A stretch of DNA of 64,000 bases from CBDANZ01 sp965197865. GTDB lineage: Bacteria > Acidobacteriota > Vicinamibacteria > Vicinamibacterales > CAVVIG01. Numbering within the stretch: the stretch's first letter is position 1; each line of letters starts with the position of its first letter. Position numbers and translations under genes: made by a program. This document shows, one piece after another, positions 16,505-25,193 of this stretch. The notes under the pieces are model-generated. The model ran no database searches. It saw only the letters and a program-made list of their open reading frames with translations, and had not been told where the DNA came from. The stretch lies in NCBI GenBank assembly GCA_965197865.1, contig CBDANZ010000003.1, positions 62,001-126,000 of the forward strand. Reading direction: 5' to 3'.

Positions 16505-17779
16505 TCAGGAGAAGATTGGCAGCGAGAGCGACGGCTGAACGTGGTAGTCGCTCGCGGCCACCTCGTCCAGCGCGCGATCCAGCACTGACTCGGAGCACTC
16601 TTCGAGCGTCGTCACGAAGGGAAGCCGGTCCTTACGGAACTTCGGCAGCTGCAGGACGCCCTCGATGTTGATGCCGTAGTGCGCGTACGAGGCGGTGATC
16701 TGCGCCAGAATGCCCGGCTTGTCGTTCACCGTAAACCGCACGTAATGCGGCGCCACGACATCGCCGGCGATCTCGTGGAACGGCGTCGGTGCCGGCGAGC
16801 CTGAGCCCGGCGACGCGTCGGACCCGGACCGCCTGACCGACAGCACATCGGAGACGACGGCCACGGCCGTCGGCGAGCCGCCCGCGCCCGAACCGGAGAA
16901 CGACGTCTCGCCGCCGAAGATGCCGCGCACGGTGACGAGGTTCTCGCTGCCTTCGTTGCGGCCGAAGGCGGAGGCGAGCGGCACGAGCGCAGGACGAACG
17001 GCCGCAGAGACGGCCCCGCTGTCCTCGGCCGACGCCCGGGCGATCTGCCGGATCGTGCACCCCAGCTCACGGGCGTACTCGAAGTCGACCGGCTCGATCG
17101 GCCGGATCGACCGCGTCGCGATGTCGGTCACGCGGACGGGCCGCCTCAAGCCGACCGCCGCAATGATCGCCAGCTTGGCCGCCGCGTCGGCGCCGTCGAC
17201 GTCTTCGCTCGGGTCGGCCTCCGCGTACCCCGCTCGCTGCGCCTCGGCCAGCGCGTCGGCAAACGAGATCGACTCCGCCTGCATGCGGCTCAGAACGTAG
17301 TTGCAGGTGCCGTTTAGAATCCCGCGCACCTCCACCAGGCGATCGCCCGCCAGCCCTTCCTGCAGCGCGCGCAGCACCGGAATGCCGCCCGCCACCGACG
17401 CCTCGAACCGCACCTCCCGTCCGCACGACCGCGCCAGATCGACGAGCTCGGGACCGTAGTGCGCCATGAGCTGCTTGTTCGCCGTGACGACAGACTTGCC
17501 GGCCAAAAGCGCGCCGCGCACCCATTCGTACGCCGGATGCAGACCACCGACGAGCTCGACGACGATGTCGGCGTCAGAGGCGAGAATGTCGTCGGCCGAT
17601 TCGGTCCAGCAGACCGAGGAGGGTACCCAGTCGACTCGCTTGCGGGTCACGTTCCTGTTGAAGATGTGCGTCAGCCGCACGTTGGGCACTTCACCGCTGC
17701 AGAGGATTCGTGCAACCGCCTGGCCGACGGTGCCGAATCCGAGCAGCGCGACGTCGGACACTTCTGTCGAGCGTTTCAT
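16505..17779 (-). CDS. hom: Homoserine dehydrogenase
   Basis: A 424-aa enzyme of the aspartate pathway, reducing aspartate semialdehyde to homoserine (threonine and methionine precursors). The nucleotide-binding loop is GFGTVGQA near residue 15; VVTANKQLMAHYG carries the conserved Lys; RGILNGTCNYVLSRM and GYAEADPSEDVDGADAAAKL are family signatures. A C-terminal ACT domain (VRFTVNDKPGILAQITASYA) suggests allosteric control by threonine or another amino acid. Length fits the ACT-containing class. It is first of a pair with the LOR/SDH-like gene. A hairpin repeat lies directly upstream. Confidence 0.95.
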   Translation of the reverse strand: MKRSTEVSDVALLGFGTVGQAVARILCSGEVPNVRLTHIFNRNVTRKRVDWVPSSVCWTESADDILASDADIVVELVGGLHPAYEWVRGALLAGKSVVTANKQLMAHYGPELVDLARSCGREVRFEASVAGGIPVLRALQEGLAGDRLVEVRGILNGTCNYVLSRMQAESISFADALAEAQRAGYAEADPSEDVDGADAAAKLAIIAAVGLRRPVRVTDIATRSIRPIEPVDFEYARELGCTIRQIARASAEDSGAVSAAVRPALVPLASAFGRNEGSENLVTVRGIFGGETSFSGSGAGGSPTAVAVVSDVLSVRRSGSDASPGSGSPAPTPFHEIAGDVVAPHYVRFTVNDKPGILAQITASYAHYGINIEGVLQLPKFRKDRLPFVTTLEECSESVLDRALDEVAASDYHVQPSLSLPIFS

Positions 17780-17805
17780 AGTCGTTGGTGATCGTCGTGC
17801 GCAGC

Positions 17806-17860
17806 GCGCAGGGCGGCCTTTCAGACCTGCCGAGCCGCGAACCTGAAAGGTCCGCGCTAC
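17806..17860. repeat. Tandem hairpin repeat, copy B
   Basis: The sequence GGCCTTTCAGACCTGCC then CCTGAAAGGTCCGCGCTAC resembles copy A (15193) in order and in the terminal CCGCGCTAC. It lies ~30 bp upstream of hom. It could form two small hairpins in the hom leader. Confidence 0.45.
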
Positions 17861-18403
17861 TCCAGTCTCCAGGCGGTTTCACAACCCGCGGGTGCCAGAG
17901 GACGGGACCCGGGCCGGTTCAAAACCGCTTCTGAGAGGTTGCGACAGGCTATCACGTCTCAGACACCGTACCCGTAGCCGGGTTCGTCGAGCGTCCGCTC
18001 GTCGGCATCGACCCTCGGTTCGGGTGGCCGATCGTCGGGCACCTCCCTGCCCGACTCGCATCGGGACGTCGGAGCATCTGCGCTCAAAGTAGGGGCGTCG
18101 GTCGTTCACTGGACTTGCGGACCACATGGCTTCCTCCTTGACCTTTCGTGTCCAGCCTCAGCCGCAGCCTCGGGCGGAGGCCGGCGTCGGCTCCAAAAGC
18201 AAAAGGGCCATCACCCTGGTTCGGGTGATGGCCCTTTCTTGTCTTCCTCGAGTCGCTCGCTTCGGTTACATCACCCGCTCGTTCCTCTCCCCCAGGGACA
18301 GCCCTAGGCTCAGGTTGGTCGGGAGGCGAAGAATCGGCGTGCTCGGGAGTGGAGCGGGCGCAGACGACACCGCGCCACGGCGGTCCAGGCGACCGATTGA
18401 GCG
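17861..18403. other. Gene-poor interval upstream of hom
   Basis: No convincing gene is seen. On the minus strand an 82-codon frame (17879-18127) has a good AAGGAGG site 6 nt before its ATG, but its product (MWSASPVNDRRPYFERR...) is Arg-rich low-complexity without relatives I know. It is followed toward hom by the hairpin repeat. The strong hairpin at 18203-18236 lies further upstream. The interval may therefore be a long hom leader with a small upstream frame; this is inference. Confidence 0.4.
18203..18236 (+). terminator. Strong rho-independent-type hairpin
   Basis: A 14-bp perfect stem, AAGGGCCATCACCC and GGGTGATGGCCCTT, encloses a 6-nt loop TGGTTC and is followed by TCTTGTCTTCC. T-rich sequence follows on both strands, so it could act in either direction. 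No intact plus-strand gene precedes it; on the minus strand it precedes the hom leader and could attenuate. Confidence 0.65.
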
Positions 18404-18957
18404 GTTCAAGATATCGGCGCAGCGCATAGCGATCTACTCGGGCTCACCAACGCCGGGTACAACGTGGTAGGAGTCGAACCGGGTCCCGAGGCGGCCGGCG
18501 CCGCTCGACGGCTGCTGGCCGCGCACGGTCATTCCGTCAACATCGTCGAGGCGTTCTTTGAGACTGTAGCGCTGCCCGGAACGTTCGATGCGATCATCTT
18601 TCTCCTACTACGTGTACTGCTACATCCTCGAGTCGTCTCACTGGATCGCGGTGCTCGAGCGCGCCAACCGCCATCTGAACCCCGACGGACGCATCATCCT
18701 GTCTTACCTCTCGGCGAAAGCGCCATTCCAGACGAACGGGATCGCCGTAATGCGGTTCGCGGCGCGGCTGATGCGATCGGACTGGCGTCCGGAGCAAACT
18801 GATGTGTTCAATCGAGTTGACATCGATCAGCGGCTGCTGCAGTACGCGCACTGGTTCGCGCCGGGCGAGCTTGAATCCGAGGTTCGCACCCCCGGGGCTC
18901 CAGATCGTCCACCATCGGCGGATGCCCGAAATGCCGCCCGCGGTGCTCACCCGCTGA
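18404..18957 (+). pseudogene. SAM-dependent methyltransferase remnant
   Basis: Three frames chain into the middle and end of a class I methyltransferase: DIGAAHSDLLGLTNAGYNVV and VGVEPG (motif I and the acidic end of strand 2), FDAIIF then SYYVYCYILESSHWIAVLER (frameshift near 18598), LNPDGRIILSYLS, and after a second shift at a CCCCCGGGG run (~18893) LQIVHHRRMPEMPPAVLTR-stop. A TGA lies just before the first segment and the 5' part is missing. The substrate is unknown. Confidence 0.6.
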
Positions 18958-19107
18958 TAGGAGAAGCTCGCGCCAACCCCGAACCGGCTCGGCCCATTCA
19001 CGAAGAAAGCCGTAGAGCAGGCCGCTCCAGCCCGCACAAAACACGCCGCGCAGGCCAACGACAGGCCCAGGGGATGGGGGCCCAAGGCCGGGTCGACACT
19101 CGCTTCG

Positions 19108-20202
19108 TTAAGGCGCCAGCGACCTCCCGTCGACGGAAAACTTGACGCCAAGCACGAGCCGCACGACCTCGGCGTAACTGGCGGCGCCCGCTTCGACGCG
19201 ATTCGCTTTCAGATACCGGTCGTACATCCGCCAGCCGGCGGCCGACAGCCTCGGGCTGACGTGCCGCGCCATTCGTTCGGCCACGGCCGCCAGATCCTCG
19301 CGTGGGCCCGACGCCAGGCGGCTGGCAACCTCCGCGCGCTCGTGCGCCGGCAGCGTGCCGACGGCTTCTCCGTAGAGAAACAGCCATCCGCTGTACTGCG
19401 CCGGCTCGAGCCCCCACGCCGACGTGAGCCAGCCCACGAAGTTGGCCTCGCCTTCGTCGGCAAACCCCGCGAGATGACTCCACTCGTGCGCGACCGTGAA
19501 CGGTCGCTCGAAGGGCAACAGATCGCTCGCAACCAGGGTTTCGAGAAAGTACGGGTCGGTCATCCCTTGAACCCCTGCGGCGCGGAAGTACGGATTGAGG
19601 AACGTCGACTTGGGTCGGGCGGGCACGGCTGCGGGTCGCACGCCGAGCGCCTGCTGCGCGCGGGCAAAGGCCGCCGCGAGTGGAGCGTCGAGAACGCCGG
19701 CGTCGGGAAAGCCGCGCGCGTAGGCGGGCGCGTACAGCGCGTTGACCTGGGCGACACTCTTCAGCGCAAGCTCGCGAGCGGCCTCGCGCGACACTGCCGC
19801 CGCGTCGAACTGCACTCTGTCGGCAAGCGGGACCCGCCGGTAGTTGAGCCCCCACATCAGCAGAAACGCCAGATACAGCGCAGCCGTCCAGACCAACGTG
19901 CGTACCGCGACGCGTAGGACCGCGCGCAGCCAACCCACTCGTGCCGCCCGTAAGAGTAAGAGATCGATGGCCAGCAGGCCGATCCATAGGCCGGCCGCGA
20001 AGAGCAACAGCGCATCGAGCAGCGCGAAAGGTACACGGTTCGACGCGGCCGTGACGTAGGGCTGCACCACTAGATAGGCGCCGGCCGAATACACGCGTTC
20101 CACCAGCCTCGCCGGCGCCGGCAAAATGGCCGCCGCGACTGCGGCAATGACGATGGCCGCGCGAAGCCGCCAGCCTGACGTCCATGATGAACGAGTCATC
20201 AT
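19108..20202 (-). CDS. DUF3810 membrane-anchored putative zinc peptidase
   Basis: A 364-aa protein. Two or three N-terminal hydrophobic segments (RAAIVIAAVAAAILPAPARL, FALLDALLLFAAGLWIGLLA, LVWTAALYLAFLLMWGLNY) are followed by a soluble domain with the zinc-type motif FTVAHEWSHLAGFADEGEAN: HExxH with a downstream Glu. This layout is DUF3810. It is probably a membrane peptidase acting at the envelope; substrate unknown. Length is normal. It ends convergently near the methyltransferase remnant; 18958-19107 shows nothing convincing. Confidence 0.82.
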   Translation of the reverse strand: MMTRSSWTSGWRLRAAIVIAAVAAAILPAPARLVERVYSAGAYLVVQPYVTAASNRVPFALLDALLLFAAGLWIGLLAIDLLLLRAARVGWLRAVLRVAVRTLVWTAALYLAFLLMWGLNYRRVPLADRVQFDAAAVSREAARELALKSVAQVNALYAPAYARGFPDAGVLDAPLAAAFARAQQALGVRPAAVPARPKSTFLNPYFRAAGVQGMTDPYFLETLVASDLLPFERPFTVAHEWSHLAGFADEGEANFVGWLTSAWGLEPAQYSGWLFLYGEAVGTLPAHERAEVASRLASGPREDLAAVAERMARHVSPRLSAAGWRMYDRYLKANRVEAGAASYAEVVRLVLGVKFSVDGRSLAP

Positions 20203-20233
20203 TCCTACTCGTACTTAGAGCACGCTTCAACGT

Positions 20234-20275
20234 TCACTTGGTTCACTTGCCAACTTGATTAACTTGCCAACTTGC
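20234..20275. repeat. Short tandem ACTTG repeats
   Basis: The pentamer ACTTG recurs five times with alternating 9 and 8 bp spacing just upstream of the DUF3810 gene start. Spacing a little under one helical turn argues against simple operator stacking; it may be a slippage-prone microsatellite-like tract. Confidence 0.4.
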
Positions 20276-20387
20276 CGTGCGGGTGGCCGCGAACGGGGCC
20301 GCCCCGCCGGGCGCGGAGGCGTGAGCTGTGACACACGCTTTTCGCCGAGCACCCGCTGGGGCTGTTCGCGGGCAGGACCCGCCGAAA

Positions 20388-20606
20388 GCCAATGTTGAGC
20401 AGCGGTTCGCCGACGAGCTCGGCGTCGAGTTCAAGTTCGACGCCATGATGAATCCCCGCATCGATTGCTCGCAGAGCCCGCTGGGCGTCCGGCTCACACC
20501 CGAAGAGTGCGTGGTGTTCGACCTCGAGGACCCGCGCGTCGTCGCCGAGTGGCAGCGGTTCGCCGAACAATACTTCCGGCCGATCCATAATCTTCCCCCG
20601 AGACAT
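20388..20606 (+). pseudogene. Radical-SAM (SPASM-type) fragment
   Basis: A short stretch, RFADELGVEFKFDAMMNPRI and DCSQSPLGVRLTPEECVVFD, matches the region between the radical-SAM barrel and SPASM domain of PqqE-like peptide-modifying enzymes seen in Acidobacteriota. The CxxxCxxC iron-sulfur core and the C-terminal cluster ligands are absent. It is a remnant flanked by unrelated sequence; 20607-20792 has no recognisable gene. Confidence 0.45.
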
Positions 20607-20792
20607 GTGTCAAATAAGACGCTGGCCTCGATCCGAGGCGATACACGGAAGGAACGCCTTACCCTTCTCTTCTATCGGCGAATTGGGCTGTGTCAATCAG
20701 GATCGCCTGGAGGCTTTAGGGCAGACACCACGGACCTCCCGAAGGGGCCACCGGGTCACCGATGGCTGCATAATCGATGTCGCGACAGCTCG

Positions 20793-21720
20793 ATGACCCG
20801 ATTGCCCAGCTCGCAGATGCGTCCCTTGCTGAAATGGGTTGGCGGAAAGCGGCAGCTCCTGCCCCATTTGCGTCGCTTTTATCCGCCGGCGTTCGATCGG
20901 TACATCGAGCCGTTCTTGGGCAGCGGCGCCGTGTTCTTCGACCTGCGGCGCCGGGGACGACTCGACGATCGCGATGTCGTGCTGATCGACTCCAACGCGG
21001 ACCTCATCGGCTGCTACGAGTCGGTCCGCGACGCTCCCGATGATGTGGCGCGCGTCCTCGACGAGCTGGCGGCGGCACACGCCAGCGAGGGACACGCGCA
21101 CTACGCACTACTACGACGTCCGCGATCGGCGGTTCAACGTCGCACGCGAGGAGCGCCGCCGACCCGATGGGCGCATCCCCTACACGCCCGAGCTGGCCGC
21201 CATGTTTATCTATTTGAACCGGACCGGCTTCAACGGCCTGTTTCGCCTGAACGCTCGCGGGGCCTTCAACGTACCGGCGGGACGATACGCTCGTCCGAGA
21301 ATCGTCGATCGCGCGAAATTGCTGCAGGTGGGCGAGGCGCTGTCCAGCCCGCGCGTCCGACTCGAGCGGGCCTCCCTCGAGACTCTGGACGCTTGGGCCC
21401 GCGCTGGGGATTTTCTCTACATCGATCCGCCCTACGCGCCTCTCACAGCCACGGCGAACTTCACGGCGTACACCGCGTCCCGATTCGGTCGCGACGATCA
21501 GCAGCGTCTACAGCAGCTCGTCGTCGCGCTTGCCCACCGCGGCTGTCACGTGCTGCTCAGCAACTCCACCGCTGCCGAAATCGCGGTTCTCTACGAGGTC
21601 AACGCCGAAGCGCGCGCGGCGGGCCTGCGCACACTCAAAGTCCCCGCGCGCCGCGCCGTCAACAGCAAGAGTCGAGGGCGTGGACCCGTGGAGGAATATC
21701 TAGTGACGAATATCGGCTGA
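20793..21720 (+). pseudogene. D12-class adenine-N6 DNA methyltransferase, frameshifted
   Basis: Two frames form a Dam-like enzyme (~300 aa). The first has RPLLKWVGGKRQLLPHL and PFLGSGAVFFDLRR (SAM-binding motif I). The second has MFIYLNRTGFNGLFRLN, GDFLYIDPPYAPLTATANF with catalytic DPPY, and RAVNSKSRGRGPVEEYLV at the end. The break is a 7-bp tandem duplication, GCACTAC at 21098-21104 and 21105-21111. Removing one copy restores the expected GHAHYYDVRD. Such enzymes methylate adenine in short palindromes for restriction protection or regulation. No restriction partner is adjacent. The start is ATG 20793 or 20817. Confidence 0.75.
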
Positions 21721-21769
21721 CGCCGGCGCTGTCGACTTTTTTGCGCCGGGTGATAGCATACGGTCCAGC

Positions 21770-21853
21770 GCGAAAGTGGCGGAACTGGCAGACGCGCCGG
21801 ACTTAGGATCCGGTAGCCAAAAGGCTATGGGGGTTCGACTCCCCCCTTTCGCA
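21770..21853 (+). tRNA. tRNA-Leu (anticodon UAG)
   Basis: The acceptor stem GCGAAAG (21770-21776) pairs with CTTTCGC before discriminator A (21853). The anticodon stem CCGGA/TCCGG encloses loop CTTAGGA with anticodon TAG at 21804-21806. The long variable arm GTAGCCAAAAGGCTAT identifies a type II tRNA, and the T arm is GGGGGTTCGACTCCCCC. Length is 84 nt; CCA is not encoded. It is intact and lies 107 bp before tig. Confidence 0.95.
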
Positions 21854-21960
21854 CGCCTTCGCTCACGTGGGCCGCGCGTGAGTCTCGGCGCGGAAGCACA
21901 GGGTCCGCGAAAGCGTGTCCCCCCGAAGCGCGCAGCGCGAGAGTGGACCAGCATACCCCC

Positions 21961-23250
21961 ATGAAGGCCGATCTCGTCGACATCAGCGAGACCCGCAAGA
22001 ACCTTCGCATCGAGATTCCGAGCGACATCGTCGACGCCCAGATCGAGCGTGTCGCGCGCGGCTACTCACGCAAGGCGCGCATTCCCGGCTTCCGCCCAGG
22101 CAAGACGCCGGTCGGCGTCATCAAGCAGCGGTTCAAGGAGCAGCTCCTCCGCGACGTCGCGCACGATCTGATTTCCCGCGCGGTAGACGAGGCGCTGCGG
22201 GAGCGCGGCGTGGAGGTCCTCGAGACGCCCGACATCCGCGACGTCACGATTGAGGAAGGACGCGCGCTGACTTTCACCGCTTCGTTCGACACCGTGCCGC
22301 CCTTTGAGCCCGGCGATTACTCCACCGTGTCGCTGCGCAGGTCAGTGCACAACGTGGAGGACGAAGCGGTCGATCAGGCCTTGCAGCGCCTGCGTGAACG
22401 CACCGCACGCTACGAGCCGGTGGAAGGCCGCGGCATCGAGCAGGGCGATACGGTCACGCTCGATCTCCAGCGCTGGAGCGACAGGGAAGGGCCGGAGCGG
22501 GCCAAGGGGAACCGGGCGAGGAACGTCAGCGTGGAGCTCGGCGCGAAGGGCAACCCGCCTGGATTCGACCAGGAACTGCTCGGGCTCGAGGTCGGCGTCA
22601 GTAAGTCGTTCACCGTTCATTACCCGGGCGACTATGCCATCGCCGAGTTCGCCGGCACCGACGTTTCGTATGCCATCGCGGTGACGGGCATCAGGCGGCG
22701 CGTCCTGCCCGAGCTGGACGATGAGTTCGCGAAGGATCTCGGCGAATTCGACACGCTCGAGGGGCTGCGCGCGCGCGTGCGCGAGGACCTCGAGCATGAG
22801 GCGCGCCACGCCGTCGAACGGCAGCTGCGCGGCGAGTTATTGAAGCAGCTCGCGACGCGGGTACCGTTCGACGTTCCTGCCACCCTGGTCGAGCGGGAGA
22901 TCGAGCGCCGGATCGAGGACTTTACGCAGCGCCTCATCGACCAGAACATTGATCCCCGGCAGGCGGGCATCGACTGGGACGCGTTCCGCGACAGCCAGAA
23001 GGAGGTCGCGCACGAAGCGGTGGCTGGCGCGCTCGTGCTGGACGAGGTGGCCCGGCGCGAGCGGCTCGAGGTGGGCGAAGAGGAGATCGAGCGCGAGATT
23101 GGACGCTGGGCGGAGCGCACGGGCCGAACGCCGGCCGCGGTGCGCGCGGCGCTCGAAAAAGAGGGCGGTTTGTCGCGCGTGGCTTCGGGGCTGAGGCGGG
23201 AGAAGTCGATTGACTTCGTGATGGTGCGTGCTACAATCGCGAAAGAGTAA
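21961..23250 (+). CDS. tig: Trigger factor (ribosome-bound chaperone)
   Basis: A 429-aa protein from ATG 21961; a GTG start at 21943 is also possible. The ribosome-docking signature GFRPGKTP is at residues 43-50. A degenerate FKBP-like PPIase domain occupies roughly residues 150-240 (GDTVTLDLQ ... AGTDVSYAIAVTGIRRR), then the long helical C-terminal chaperone arms (LDDEFAKDLGEFDTLEGLRA to KSIDFVMVRATIAKE). It holds nascent chains at the ribosome exit. It is followed by clpP and clpX in the classic tig-clpP-clpX-lon order, tying folding to proteolysis. Confidence 0.96.
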   Translation: MKADLVDISETRKNLRIEIPSDIVDAQIERVARGYSRKARIPGFRPGKTPVGVIKQRFKEQLLRDVAHDLISRAVDEALRERGVEVLETPDIRDVTIEEGRALTFTASFDTVPPFEPGDYSTVSLRRSVHNVEDEAVDQALQRLRERTARYEPVEGRGIEQGDTVTLDLQRWSDREGPERAKGNRARNVSVELGAKGNPPGFDQELLGLEVGVSKSFTVHYPGDYAIAEFAGTDVSYAIAVTGIRRRVLPELDDEFAKDLGEFDTLEGLRARVREDLEHEARHAVERQLRGELLKQLATRVPFDVPATLVEREIERRIEDFTQRLIDQNIDPRQAGIDWDAFRDSQKEVAHEAVAGALVLDEVARRERLEVGEEEIEREIGRWAERTGRTPAAVRAALEKEGGLSRVASGLRREKSIDFVMVRATIAKE

Positions 23251-23300
23251 GGACTTCCTCCTCGCAAATTCCCCAGACAGAAGACCGGCAGATTGATTCA

Positions 23301-23921
23301 ATGGTCATGCGTCATCAGCTTGTGGATCCGCAGCTGCAACTCATCCCGATGGTCGTCGAACAGACCAACCGCGGCGAACGTGCCTACGACATCTTTTCGC
23401 GCCTGCTGAAGGACAGCATCATCTTCATCGGCGCGCCGATTGACGACGTGGTCGCCAACTTGTCCATCGCACAGATGTTGTTCCTGGAAGCCGAAGATCC
23501 CGACAAGGACATCATGCTCTACATCAACAGCCCCGGCGGGTCGATCACCGCGGGGATGGCCATCTACGACACAATGCAGTTCATCAGGCCGGACGTCCAG
23601 ACCATCTGCATCGGCCAGGCGGCGTCGATGGCCGCCGTTCTGCTGGCGGCCGGGGCCAAGGGCAAGCGGTTTTCGCTGCCCAATACACGAATTGTCATTC
23701 ATCAGCCGCTCATGTCCGGGTTGGGGGGCCAAGCGACCGATATTGACATTGCCGCCCGCGAGATCTTGCGCATGCGCGAGCGGATCAATAACATTCTTGT
23801 CCAGCATACGGGACAATCCGAAAAGCGTATCCAGGAGGATACGGAGCGGGACTACATCATGACGGCCGACCAGGCGAGAGAATACGGTATTATTGACGAT
23901 GTCATCCGGAAACGGGCATAA
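23301..23921 (+). CDS. clpP: ClpP serine peptidase subunit
   Basis: A 206-aa protein, 50 bp after tig. The catalytic triad is visible: Ser109 in IGQAASMAA, His134 in IVIHQPL, Asp184 in QEDTERDYIM. The Gly-rich YINSPGGSITAGMAIYDTMQ region that supports the oxyanion hole is intact. The tetradecamer forms the chamber fed by ClpX, encoded next. A short N-terminal propeptide (MVMRHQLVDPQ) precedes LIPMVVEQTNRGERAYDIF. Housekeeping quality; no anomalies. Confidence 0.97.
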   Translation: MVMRHQLVDPQLQLIPMVVEQTNRGERAYDIFSRLLKDSIIFIGAPIDDVVANLSIAQMLFLEAEDPDKDIMLYINSPGGSITAGMAIYDTMQFIRPDVQTICIGQAASMAAVLLAAGAKGKRFSLPNTRIVIHQPLMSGLGGQATDIDIAAREILRMRERINNILVQHTGQSEKRIQEDTERDYIMTADQAREYGIIDDVIRKRA

Positions 23922-23940
23922 GATTAGAAACGTAGCGATT

Positions 23941-25188
<1,248 letters not shown>

Positions 25189-25193
25189 AGGAG

